This document shows, in pieces, positions 1 to 7,206 of a stretch of DNA of 19,933 nucleotides (position 1 is the first letter of the stretch; every line of letters starts with the position of its first letter). Origin of the DNA: Mailhella massiliensis (GTDB taxonomy: Bacteria > Desulfobacterota > Desulfovibrionia > Desulfovibrionales > Desulfovibrionaceae); contig NZ_DYZA01000207.1 of NCBI RefSeq assembly GCF_020741395.1, positions 1 to 19,933 of the forward strand, read 5' to 3'. The notes under the pieces are model-generated. The model had not been told where the DNA came from and ran no database searches. It saw nothing but the letters and a program-made list of their open reading frames with translations. Both the position numbers and the translations under genes were made by a program.

Positions 1-17
1 AAAAGGATATTTTTTCG

Positions 18-710
18 TTATGAAAATACGGCGCGCATTTTTTCGAACAGCGCCGCAGCGAGAGCGGCGTGATCTGCCTCATTGAGATGCATGCCGTCTT
101 CCCCGTGGGCTTCGCCGAAGGGGCTTCCGCCTACGGCATGGGCGGCGTCGAGAAAGGCCGCTCCTTTATCTTCGGCCACCTGCCGGTAGAGGGCGGCGAG
201 AGCGCGGGATTTTTCCGGCGCGCCTTTGTAGCGTTCTCCGGCAAGGCGCATCTTGCGCTCGCCGATATACGGGGGTGAAACCAGGATGAGGGCAGGGTGA
301 GGGTAGTCCAGGACGCCTTCCCAGGGAAAGGAAAGCACCATGTCTGCAAGTTCTCCCATGCCTTCGGCAATGCTTTCCGCCGAACGATTGAGGGCTGATT
401 TCATGTCGTTGCTGCCCAGCATGATGACGACGGCGTCGAGAGGAAGATGCGAGAGCAGGCAGGCGGGAAGATAGTCCTTTGCACAGAGGCCAGCACCCGG
501 CACAGCAAGGCCGCTTCCCACCGTGAAGTGGTCGCGCAGGGTGCGCCCCCCGAGGCCTTCCTCCACTACTTCCCAGTCGGGGCCGAGCATGTCGGAGAGC
601 CTCCCCGTCCAGCGCAGCGCGCGGGGGTAGCGGAGCGCAGGGCCTTCCAGGGTGGCCTGCCAGCCGTAGGTGTTGGAATCGCCGAAACAGAGCAGACGTT
701 TTGCGGCCAT
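18..710 (-). CDS. SGNH/GDSL-family hydrolase (arylesterase-like)
   Basis: Predicted 230-residue esterase or acyltransferase of the SGNH fold. Block I is GDSNTYGW with nucleophile Ser12; the oxyanion block is GSND at 99-102; the Asp/His pair lies in DGMH at 205-208, close to the C-terminus as the family expects. The N-terminus (AAKRLLCFGDS) resembles the cytosolic arylesterase/acyltransferase group known from mycobacteria. No signal peptide is visible, so it is probably cytoplasmic. The frame is open much further upstream, but the start at 710 is chosen because AGGAG lies six bases before it and the GDS motif then falls at the usual distance from the N-terminus. It follows azlCD on the same strand after about 115 bases; a functional link is not evident. 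The substrate cannot be told from sequence. Confidence 0.88.
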   Translation of the reverse strand: MAAKRLLCFGDSNTYGWQATLEGPALRYPRALRWTGRLSDMLGPDWEVVEEGLGGRTLRDHFTVGSGLAVPGAGLCAKDYLPACLLSHLPLDAVVIMLGSNDMKSALNRSAESIAEGMGELADMVLSFPWEGVLDYPHPALILVSPPYIGERKMRLAGERYKGAPEKSRALAALYRQVAEDKGAAFLDAAHAVGGSPFGEAHGEDGMHLNEADHAALAAALFEKMRAVFS

Positions 711-780
711 GAAAAACTCCTTGAACATCCGGGGGGAAAGAAAGATATCTTCACGCCGTTCTTGCCGGGGCGTGTGTGCG

Positions 781-804
781 GCCCCGCGGCCCGCGGGGCT
801 TTTG
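781..804. terminator. GC-rich hairpin between azlD and the esterase gene
   Basis: A perfect GC-rich inverted repeat (GCCCCGC with GCGGGGC) is followed by TTTT only on the plus side, whereas both neighbouring genes are on the minus strand. It may weaken read-through from azlCD, but it is not a convincing minus-strand terminator. Confidence 0.3.
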
Positions 805-826
805 GGGAGCGTAGCATCGAGGAAGG

Positions 827-1147
827 CTAAAAGACAAGCCGTAGAAAAAACATGTAGCAGAAAGTGCCGCCCGCTATGGAGAGGGCCATGTTGTGCTTCC
901 ATGCCTGAAGAAGGATGGTGAGGGCCGCGGCCAGCGCTTCGGGCAGGCCGGAGCTTTCCGCTGTAAGAGGCCCGTTGCGGAAGCAGTACACCACGAGCAT
1001 GCCCCATATGGCAGGGGGCAGCACTGTGCCGAGGTAGGCGACGATATCCGGCGTCTTTCTTCGGAAAACCAGGAAGGGAGCCCAGCGTGTGATCTGTGTG
1101 GCCAGGGCGGCAAGGGCTATCATGAGGGTGATCTGAAGGGTGCTCAT
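827..1147 (-). CDS. azlD: AzlD-family branched-chain amino acid transport subunit
   Basis: A 106-residue hydrophobic protein with about four membrane segments and no soluble domain, the normal size for AzlD. The early stretch TRWAPFLVFRRK and the PPAIWGMLVVYCFR segment are typical of the family. In characterised systems AzlD (BrnE) is the small partner of AzlC (BrnF) in exporting branched-chain amino acids or methionine. Its start ATG overlaps the stop of azlC (shared ATGA), so the two are translationally coupled, which strongly supports the pairing. The actual substrate here is not known. Confidence 0.9.
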   Translation of the reverse strand: MSTLQITLMIALAALATQITRWAPFLVFRRKTPDIVAYLGTVLPPAIWGMLVVYCFRNGPLTAESSGLPEALAAALTILLQAWKHNMALSIAGGTFCYMFFLRLVF

Positions 1148-1872
1148 GCCTGCCCTCCCGCCGGGAAAGAGAGCTTTTTGCGGAAAAGCAGAAGAAAAAC
1201 GACGATGAGGGCCATGGAGGGCAGGAGGAAGTATTCCTCCCCGAAGACAAGCAGGCAGAGAAGGGTGAGCCCGATCCCGGCAAGGAAAGGGGCATGGCGC
1301 GTTTCCCTCTGCCAGCTTCCCGTGAATATGGCGAGGAAGAGGGCGGGGAGTACGAATTCCATGCCTTCGGTGCTGAAGGGCAGGGCGCTGCCGAAATACG
1401 CGCCTATGGCGGTGGAGAATACCCAGTAGCACTGGTTGAACAGGGTGACGAAGAAGAAGTACCGGTGCCTGTCCACCCCCTGGGGCAGGGGTTCGGAAGC
1501 GAGGATGGAAAAGGTCTCGTCGATGAGAGCGTAAATAAGGTACGGCCGGAAGGCCTTCGTGTCACGGTAGCTTTCCAGCATGGCGATGCCGTAGAAAAGG
1601 TGCCTCGCGTTGACCACGAGCCCCACGGTGAAGGCCGTGAACGGGGCGAAGGGGCCGGTAAGCATGCTGGCCATGATGAATTCCAGGGAGCCTGCAAGGA
1701 TCACCGCGGCCATGAGGACGGGCACGATGGGCGCAAAGCCCAGGGAATGCATGTAGAGTCCGTAGGAAAAGCCGCAGAAGCCGAAGCCCACGAGTATAGG
1801 CAGTGTGGAGCGGAAGGCGGCCGCAGCCGCAAGCGCCGTGCTTCTTGTCCGGCAAGAGGGGAAAAACGCCAT
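1144..1872 (-). CDS. azlC: AzlC-family branched-chain amino acid permease
   Basis: A 242-residue inner-membrane protein with several hydrophobic segments. It carries the AzlC hallmarks NARHLFYG (88-95) and ALIDETF (115-121). The family forms the large subunit of two-component exporters of branched-chain amino acids; the small subunit azlD follows with a 4-base overlap. The start at 1872 is preferred because AGGAGG lies immediately upstream; a GTG at 1905 in the same frame would add 11 residues but lacks a comparable ribosome binding site. The role in amino acid efflux is family knowledge and the specific substrate is inference. Confidence 0.92.
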   Translation of the reverse strand: MAFFPSCRTRSTALAAAAAFRSTLPILVGFGFCGFSYGLYMHSLGFAPIVPVLMAAVILAGSLEFIMASMLTGPFAPFTAFTVGLVVNARHLFYGIAMLESYRDTKAFRPYLIYALIDETFSILASEPLPQGVDRHRYFFFVTLFNQCYWVFSTAIGAYFGSALPFSTEGMEFVLPALFLAIFTGSWQRETRHAPFLAGIGLTLLCLLVFGEEYFLLPSMALIVVFLLLFRKKLSFPAGGQA

Positions 1873-2268
1873 GAGACCTCCTGAACGAATTTTTTTGTGT
1901 AGCACCCCGCAGCAAGCCCTGCAAGAGGCGTGAAAGCTCCGCTACTGGGGATGAGCCGGGCATATTTTTCTTGCAAGGGGGTATGCCTCGGGGTATAGCT
2001 GAAGGAAATCATGTCAGGGGAAACCATGTTCGCAATCAGGGATACGGGGCGGATAGAGTCCGTTTCTTCCGTGGAAGTCTTCTTCCGCGGCGCTACCTGA
2101 CGCCCGGGTTCGGCGGAACTGGAAGTTCCCTGGACTCTCTTCGGGCGTGCATGATTTTTCCCGCCTGAATCAAGGCTCTTCCTTCCGCTGCCGTGCAGGG
2201 TACACGGATTCCGCCGCACCTTGTTGCGGCATGGCAGTTGTGAGACATTCTTCCGGAGGAGCCTTTCC
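1873..2268. other. Divergent intergenic region between azlC and the selenium cluster
   Basis: About 400 bases with no convincing gene. It should hold promoters for azlCD and for the yedE operon. Within it, 2055-2147 is rich in nested inverted repeats: AGAGTCC/GGACTCT (2055-2061 with 2132-2138), GGCG/CGCC (2089-2092 with 2101-2104) and GGAACT/AGTTCC (2115-2120 with 2124-2129). This could be a folded leader, but 7-base pairings are near chance level in GC-rich DNA. No tRNA T-arm or CCA end is present. Confidence 0.5.
1896..1924 (-). promoter_or_regulatory. Possible sigma-70 promoter of azlCD
   Basis: On the minus strand TTGCAG and TACACA are spaced by 17 bases, and TG one base before the -10 gives an extended -10 element. 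Match to consensus is modest. It ends about 25 bases upstream of the chosen azlC start. Confidence 0.3.
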
Positions 2269-3357
2269 ATGAACGGCAAGAACCCCTTTGCCAGTACGGC
2301 CGGCATCATCTTTGTCGGCGCAGTCATCGGCGTGGCAGCCATTTTGCTGCAGAAATTCGGCAATCCCGCCAACATGGGCATCTGCGTGGCCTGCTTTGAG
2401 CGCGATATCGCGGGCGGCCTCGGCCTGCACCGCGCGGCCATAGTGCAGTATATCCGCCCTGAAATCATCGGTTTCGTGCTCGGTTCCCTGGGCATGGCCC
2501 TGGTCGCCGGGGAATTCCGTCCCCGCGGCGGTTCCTCGCCCCTGGTGCGCTTCGTGCTCGGCATGATTGCGGCCGTGGGCGCCCTGGTCTTCCTCGGCTG
2601 CCCGTGGCGTACCATACTCCGCCTTGCCGGCGGCGACGGCAACGCCCTTTTCGGCCTTGCCGGGCTCGTGTGCGGTATCGCGGGGGGCACCTTCTTCTTC
2701 AAGCGCGGCTATTCCCTGGGCAGCAGCGTCAGGCAGAACGCGGCCGCAGGCTGGCTCTTCCCTCTGATCATGGTCGGCCTTCTGGGCCTTTATCTCGCCT
2801 TCCCACAGGTGAGCGGCCAGGCCCAGAGCGGGCCTCTCTTCTATTCCCAGAGCGGCCCGGGCTCAGCCCACGCCCCCTTCCTGCTCTCTTTCGGCGTGGC
2901 CCTCGTCATAGGCGCGCTGGCACAGCGCAGCCGCTTCTGCACCATGGGCGCTTTCCGCGACCTCATCCTCTTCCGCTATGCCCACCTCTTCCTCGGGGTG
3001 GCGGCCATGTTCGTGGCGGCCATAGTCGCCAACATGCTCACCGGCGGCTTCCATGCCGGTTTTGAAGGCCAGCCCGTGGCCCATACCGACGGCCTCTGGA
3101 ACTTCCTCGGCATGGTGACTGCCGGGCTCGCTTTCGCCCTGGCCGGCGGCTGCCCCGGCAGGCAGCTTTTCATGGCCGGTGAAGGCGACAGCGACGCGGC
3201 CATTTTCGCCCTCGGCATGCTGGCGGGTGCAGCCATGGCACACAACCTCGGCACGGCCAGCTCCGCCGCGGGCATCGGCGCCTACGGCGTGCACGGCACA
3301 CTCATCGGCCTTGCCCTGTGCCTGTTCATCGGTTTCGCTTTTTCCAAGAAGGTCTGA
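2269..3357 (+). CDS. yedE: YedE-family selenium transporter (membrane protein)
   Basis: A 362-residue polytopic membrane protein built of two similar halves. The first half has NPANMGICVACFERD near residues 32-46 and GCPWRTILRLAGGDG; the second repeats the pattern with QRSRFCTMGAFRD and GGCPGRQLFMAGEGD. The conserved Cys residues in these GCP segments are typical of YeeE/YedE permeases for sulfur or selenium compounds. This subgroup (seleno-YedE) is repeatedly found beside selD and yedF and is thought to import a selenium species. The start is set by GGAGGA eight bases upstream of the ATG; an earlier in-frame start at 2221 has no such site. It is the first gene of a five-gene unit ending in selD, which supports selenium rather than sulfur as the substrate; no transport assay evidence is implied. 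Confidence 0.88.
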   Translation: MNGKNPFASTAGIIFVGAVIGVAAILLQKFGNPANMGICVACFERDIAGGLGLHRAAIVQYIRPEIIGFVLGSLGMALVAGEFRPRGGSSPLVRFVLGMIAAVGALVFLGCPWRTILRLAGGDGNALFGLAGLVCGIAGGTFFFKRGYSLGSSVRQNAAAGWLFPLIMVGLLGLYLAFPQVSGQAQSGPLFYSQSGPGSAHAPFLLSFGVALVIGALAQRSRFCTMGAFRDLILFRYAHLFLGVAAMFVAAIVANMLTGGFHAGFEGQPVAHTDGLWNFLGMVTAGLAFALAGGCPGRQLFMAGEGDSDAAIFALGMLAGAAMAHNLGTASSAAGIGAYGVHGTLIGLALCLFIGFAFSKKV

Positions 3358-3374
3358 TTCCCAAGGAGACTGCT

Positions 3375-3578
3375 ATGCTTATTGATACGCGCGGGCTTTC
3401 CTGCCCCCAGCCTGTACTTATGGTTTACCCCCATCTTTCCGGCGCTGATCCCATCGACGTGCTTGTGGACAACACCACCAGCCAGGAAAACGTAAGCCGT
3501 GCGGCGGCCAAGAACGGCTGGAAGGTAGAGGCCAGGGAAGAAGGCGACGGCATCGTTCGCCTGGAGCTTCGTAAATAA
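3375..3578 (+). CDS. yedF: YedF/TusA-like sulfur/selenium carrier protein
   Basis: A 67-residue protein that is essentially a single SirA/TusA domain. The N-terminal CPQP motif holds Cys10, the residue that carries persulfide in TusA and is presumed to carry sulfur or selenium here. It is shorter than many YedF proteins, which have an added DsrE-like domain, so it is a minimal form. AAGGAG precedes the ATG. It begins 17 bases after yedE and its stop overlaps the next start as TAATG, indicating coupled translation. YedE-YedF pairs next to selD are a recognised marker of selenium metabolism; handing selenium from YedE to later steps is inference. Confidence 0.9.
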   Translation: MLIDTRGLSCPQPVLMVYPHLSGADPIDVLVDNTTSQENVSRAAAKNGWKVEAREEGDGIVRLELRK

Positions 3579-4162
3579 TGCTCAAGAGTATCACCGGCTG
3601 GTGGAAACGGCGTGGCGGCAAGACCGTCCCGGAAGGCCATGGCGTGGAAAAGGGCTTTCTGGTCTTCCAGCATACCGGAGAAGTCATACAGGCGGAACGC
3701 TGTCTTCAGGCGGCCGGTTTTCCGGTGGAGGTCAAGGGGCCTCCGCCGGAACTTCGCACCGGGTGCGATATGGTGGTGGCCTTTCCCCTGCTCATGGAAT
3801 CGGCCGTGAGGCGCGTCCTTGAGGGGGAAAGGCTCAACCCCATGGCCGTAGTTCCCGTGAGCGGCCCGCTTCTGGAGCCCGTTTCCCTTTTCCGCGTCAA
3901 GGATTACGGCGAGTGGTTCATGGTGCAGGCCGCCAATGTGAAAATCACCGTGGAGCGCTCTTCCGGGCGCATCGTCAATGTTTCCGGCGGGGGCTGCCCG
4001 GACGTGCCCTATCTGGCCTCGCTCCTGGTGGGGCAGCAGATATGCGGGGCCGAGGAGCCGCGGGTGCAGGGCCATACCCTCTGCTCCTATGCCCTGCAGA
4101 AGGCCTTTCTGGAAGCGCGCCGCCTGTGGAACACCGAGGGAGGAGCATCATGCGCTGGCTGA
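3578..4162 (+). CDS. DUF3343 putative Se/S carrier-like protein
   Basis: A 194-residue soluble protein. Residues 25-88 match the DUF3343 type (GFLVFQHTGEVIQAER, then Cys63 in the RTGCDMVVAF stretch), a small domain often encoded with selenium genes and annotated as a Se/S carrier-like protein. Residues 89-194 form a second conserved-looking region with SGGGCPDVPYLA (136-147) and further cysteines at 156 and 169, for which I know no function. It is coupled to yedF by a TAATG overlap and overlaps the next gene by 13 bases, so it is central to the operon. A role in selenium trafficking is inferred from context and from the cysteines; it is not established. Confidence 0.8.
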   Translation: MLKSITGWWKRRGGKTVPEGHGVEKGFLVFQHTGEVIQAERCLQAAGFPVEVKGPPPELRTGCDMVVAFPLLMESAVRRVLEGERLNPMAVVPVSGPLLEPVSLFRVKDYGEWFMVQAANVKITVERSSGRIVNVSGGGCPDVPYLASLLVGQQICGAEEPRVQGHTLCSYALQKAFLEARRLWNTEGGASCAG

Positions 4163-5067
4163 TATGCGGCACCGTGCCGGACGATACCTTCCCCCTGTGC
4201 ATGGGAACGTGGAAGGTGGAAGGGGACAGGCTTGTGCCTGTGGATGTGAAGGCCTGCGACGGAGAGGCTCCCGTGCCCTCCGTGCCCGTGGAGCGGGGTA
4301 CCCCCGCCCTTGCGGCGGCGGCGACCCTGGCCCTGGAAGCACTGGGAGGGGAGGCTCCGGCCGTGCTCCTTGCCGGGGACTGCGGCTCCTCCCGGGGGAG
4401 CGAACGGCTTTACGCTTTTCTTGCGTCCTGGCTGGAAAGTCCTGCATCGGAAGGCCTCGGCGGCCTGACCTTCCATTACCTCTTCCCCAGCGTGGACGGG
4501 CATAACCGCGTGCTCATGGCGCTGGAGGCGCGCAAGGGGCCCATGCCCGGGCTTATTGCGGACGCGGGCTTCATGTATGCCGCAAAAATGAGCGGCTACG
4601 CCTCGCGCTACGACGTGTTCACTCCCGATGCCGGGGAGCTGGCCTTCCTGGCGGACGAAAAGGCGCCGCACCCCTTTTATACCCGGGGTTTTCTTCTGGC
4701 CGGGGACAGGGATGTACCGGAACTGGCTCGTCTTGCCTGGGATCACGGCGACAGCGCGCGCCTTCTGCTCGTCAAGGGCGCCGTGGACATGGTGGCGGAA
4801 GAAGGCCGTATCCTGGGCCGTGTGGAAAAGCCCTGCCTGCCTTTCATGGAGCCGGTGGGGGGCACTGGCGACCTGGTCACGGGCCTGCTCACGGCCTTCG
4901 CCGCGGCGGGCGTCCCCCTTGCCGAAGCCTGCCTTCTGGCCGCAAAAAGCGCGAGGCGCACGGGAGAGCTCACGAACCCGACGCCCGCGACGAGCATTGC
5001 CTCCTTCATGCGCCATGTCGGCAAAGGGCTGGAAAAACCCTCCGTACAGGGAACGCCTGTACGTTGA
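4150..5067 (+). CDS. Ribokinase-superfamily / NAD(P)H-hydrate dehydratase-like protein in selenium cluster
   Basis: A 305-residue protein whose second half looks like the ribokinase-like fold of the YjeF C-terminal (ADP-dependent NAD(P)H-hydrate dehydratase) group: IADAGFMYAAKMSGYASRY around 136-154, FTPDAGEL at 157-164, LLVKGAVD at 206-213 and the anion-hole and catalytic motif GGTGDLVTG at 237-245. The N-terminal 60 residues are not recognised. GGAGG lies upstream of the ATG and the first 13 bases overlap the DUF3343 gene. Its position between DUF3343 and selD suggests a selenium-linked task, perhaps nucleotide-dependent, rather than NAD(P)HX repair, but the sequence alone does not decide this. 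The last codons form a perfect hairpin. Confidence 0.75.
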   Translation: MRWLICGTVPDDTFPLCMGTWKVEGDRLVPVDVKACDGEAPVPSVPVERGTPALAAAATLALEALGGEAPAVLLAGDCGSSRGSERLYAFLASWLESPASEGLGGLTFHYLFPSVDGHNRVLMALEARKGPMPGLIADAGFMYAAKMSGYASRYDVFTPDAGELAFLADEKAPHPFYTRGFLLAGDRDVPELARLAWDHGDSARLLLVKGAVDMVAEEGRILGRVEKPCLPFMEPVGGTGDLVTGLLTAFAAAGVPLAEACLLAAKSARRTGELTNPTPATSIASFMRHVGKGLEKPSVQGTPVR

Positions 5068-5075
5068 GGCTTTTT
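5043..5075 (+). terminator. Hairpin at the end of the kinase-like gene (possible attenuator before selD)
   Basis: Perfect 8-base inverted repeat CGTACAGG and CCTGTACG with a 5-base loop (5043-5063), followed seven bases later by TTTTT. It covers the final codons and touches the stop. The gap between stem and T tract makes it a weak terminator; it may adjust how much transcription reaches selD. Confidence 0.35.
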
Positions 5076-5185
5076 CCTTTTACCATGGGCCGTGCTTCCG
5101 GAACGGACGCTCAGACCATGCCCGGGCAGAAGGGGATAGGCCCGAGGCTTTTCATTGCAAAATTCTTGGCTGCAAAGGAGATCCC

Positions 5186-6253
5186 ATGGCGACATACTGC
5201 CTGATGGACAAGACGAAAGGGGCCGGCTGAGCGGCCAAGGCTTCTCCGGCGTTGCTGGAGCAGATACTTGCCGATATCACGCCGCCGCCCGACAGGGAAG
5301 GCCGCATCCTGCACGGCTTTTCCAACAATGAGGACGCCGTACTCATCAAGGCCCCGCCCGCAGGTCTTGCCCTGGTGCAGACCGTGGATATTTTAGGCCC
5401 CATAGGCAACGACGCGCGCCTTTTCGGGCAGACGGCCGCGGCCAACGCCCTTTCCGACGTGTATGCCATGGGCGGCCGGCCCTGGTCGGTCATGAACATC
5501 GCGGCGTTCCCGTCGCCTTCGGCGGAATCGGACACTCCTATATCCGTGCTGGCGGATATTCTTTCCGGCGCCATGGAAAAGGTGGCCGAGGCCGGGGCCG
5601 TGCTGGCGGGCGGGCATACGCTGGATGACGAATGGATCAAGTTCGGCCTGTCAGTCACGGGTGTGATCGACCCTGAGCGCGCCGCGAAGAACGACGCTTT
5701 GCAGGTCGGCGATGCGCTTATCCTCACCAAGCCCCTGGGGACCGGGGTGCTGGCCACGGCTATCAAGGCCAAATGGCCGGGGGGAGACGAGGCCGAACGC
5801 GAGATGTACCGCTGGACCACGAGGCTGAACGCCCACGGCGCGGAAGTGATCCGGGCCATGGGCCTGAAGGCCGCCACGGATATCACGGGCTTCGGCCTGG
5901 GCGGGCATGTGCTGGAAATGGCCCGGGGATCCCGGGTATGCGTGGAGCTTGAAACGAGCCTCCTGCCCTTCATGCCGCAGGTGGAGGAATTTGCTTCCTG
6001 CGGGCTTATCCCTGCGGGAACCTACCGCAACCGCGACTACTGCGCCTGCCGCACCATTGTGGCCGAAAGCGCGGATGAACTCAGGGCCACGCTGGCCTTT
6101 GACGCACAGACCTCGGGAGGGCTTCTTCTGGCCGTGCCCGAGGCGCGGCGTGAGGAAGCCTGCGAGCGTCTTACCGCACTGGGAGAACCGGCTTTCTTTG
6201 TGGGCCGGGTGCTGCCTTTGCGGGGAGGGAAATCAAGGCTCATCCTGGCGTGA
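5186..6253 (+). CDS. selD: Selenide, water dikinase (selenophosphate synthetase), selenocysteine-containing
   Basis: Makes selenophosphate from selenide and ATP, the donor for selenocysteine synthesis. The gene reads through an in-frame TGA at 5228-5230. With Sec at residue 15 the N-terminus is KGAG-Sec-AAK, matching the family motif GAGCGCK: Sec sits at the catalytic Cys and Lys18 keeps its spacing. The frame continues without another stop to 6253, giving 355 residues, the normal length. Later family features include DILGPIGND, the GGHTLDD segment, ATDITGFGLGGH and DAQTSGGLL. The start at 5186 is supported by AAGGAG five bases upstream; starting after the TGA (TTG at 5252) would remove the active site. 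A SECIS-like hairpin follows the TGA. It lies 118 bases after the kinase-like gene and ends in a strong terminator. Sec-containing SelD is known in other bacteria. Confidence 0.95.
5228..5263 (+). promoter_or_regulatory. UGA(Sec) codon and predicted bacterial SECIS element in selD
   Basis: The TGA at 5228-5230 is followed by a hairpin: 5244-5250 pairs with 5254-5260 (7 base pairs, one G-U) around a GUU loop at 5251-5253. Below a U/C mismatch (5243 with 5261), 5241-5242 pairs with 5262-5263. Counting the U of UGA as 1, the loop GU is at 24-25, one base from the position of the SelB-contacted GU in Escherichia coli fdhF. Unpaired U at position 16 may correspond to the bulged U. The fold was done by eye. 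Confidence 0.75.
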
Positions 6254-6270
6254 AGGAAAAAACTGCAAGA

Positions 6271-6304
6271 AACGGCTCCCCGCCCGTGCGGGGGGCCGTT
6301 TTCG
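6271..6304 (+). terminator. Rho-independent terminator of the selenium cluster
   Basis: A 13-base-pair stem (6271-6283 with 6288-6300, one G-U pair) closes a CCGT tetraloop and runs into TTTT. It starts 17 bases after the selD stop. The A-rich bases before it may also allow some action on the opposite strand, where mobA converges. Confidence 0.9.
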
Positions 6305-6485
6305 CGTCCGGGCGAAAAAAGAGAGCGGACAGGGTGAGTTTTTTGTTGGGATGAGCCGGGCAAAGACGAAGACGGGAAAGGCGCGGTACGGCGCTTCCGG
6401 CATGACGCTTTCCGGTCTTCCCGGCGGGCCTCCCCCCCCCGGGGAAGGGCAAACGGGCCGTGAACGCATGCCGGAGGGGGCAGCT

Positions 6486-7142
6486 TCAGCGCATGTCCCG
6501 CTTTCCGGCTTTCAGAAGGGAAAGGGCGTGTTCAAAATCTTCGGGGGTATTCATGTTGAGAAAAGCCGGGCTGTCTGGCCGGGGCACAAGGCAGTTCCCC
6601 CCGGCTGGAATGGCCGACCATACGCCCCAGCGTTCGTGGGCCAGGGCGTCTTCCAGAAAGGGGAGGCTTTCTTTTTCATAGATACCGATGAGCGAATCCA
6701 GAAATCCGTCACTGTCGATGAAGGTGGTACGCAGAAGAGGGACGGGGCCGGAGGGGGCCTCAAGGCGGCTTTGCCTGGCACGGATAAGCAGAGAGAGAAT
6801 ATCCGCCGTCATGAGGGGAAGGTCGCAGGGTATGGCGAATACCGGCTCCCCCGTGCGCTTGAGTGCCGCCACCAGGCCGCGCAAGGGAGAGGGGGGGCCG
6901 GAAGACTCGTCGGGAATGAGCAGGGAGGCAGCTCCGTGCAATTCCTCCACCTGATCGGGACGGCAGGAAAGGGCGACGCGGCTGATGCCCGGCAGAGAGG
7001 CGAGGAGCGCACAGCTCCATGCCAGCATGTTTCCCGCGCCGTGAAGCACGACGTGGGATTTGTCGCTTCCGAAGCGGGAGGAGCGGCCTCCCGCAAGCAC
7101 AAGGCCTGTCATTTCACACCCCACGGGAACTGTTTTTTTCAT
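6486..7142 (-). CDS. mobA: Molybdenum cofactor guanylyltransferase (MobA-like)
   Basis: A protein of about 218 residues with the nucleotidyltransferase signature LVLAGGRSSRFGSDK at 14-28, the LRGL stretch near 87-90 and PCDLPLM at 105-111 with the metal-binding Asp. The size fits MobA, which attaches GMP from GTP to Mo-molybdopterin to give the bis-MGD cofactor used by DMSO-reductase-family enzymes such as the one encoded at 12639. The start is uncertain: ATG at 7142 has AAAGG nine bases upstream, while an in-frame ATG at 7112 would give a 208-residue form beginning just before the motif. It lies 64 bases downstream of the MoeA-like gene on the same strand, so the two may be co-transcribed. 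The C-terminus converges on selD. Confidence 0.9.
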   Translation of the reverse strand: MKKTVPVGCEMTGLVLAGGRSSRFGSDKSHVVLHGAGNMLAWSCALLASLPGISRVALSCRPDQVEELHGAASLLIPDESSGPPSPLRGLVAALKRTGEPVFAIPCDLPLMTADILSLLIRARQSRLEAPSGPVPLLRTTFIDSDGFLDSLIGIYEKESLPFLEDALAHERWGVWSAIPAGGNCLVPRPDSPAFLNMNTPEDFEHALSLLKAGKRDMR

Positions 7143-7206
7143 AAGGAGACGCCTTTCCCGCTTCAGGCAGGGTGCGTTCCTCGCTCGGCCGCTCTGTGAA
7201 GGCGTG

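Noticed and set aside
711..1295. N-terminal extension of the esterase frame to 1295
   Set aside because: It overlaps azlC/azlD on the same strand in another frame, and the family motif starts right after the site at 710.
2055..2138. tRNA-like element (7-base-pair end helix, 84 bases), perhaps tRNA-Sec
   Set aside because: No T-arm with TTC loop next to the 3' strand, no anticodon arm of correct geometry, and no CCA.
5252..6253. selD starting at TTG 5252, after the TGA
   Set aside because: This omits the catalytic N-terminal motif; the upstream frame has a good ribosome binding site and restores GAG-Sec-AAK.
6430..6441. Run of C in the mobA-selD gap as a phase-variation tract
   Set aside because: It lies between convergent genes, outside any coding or promoter position where slippage would matter.
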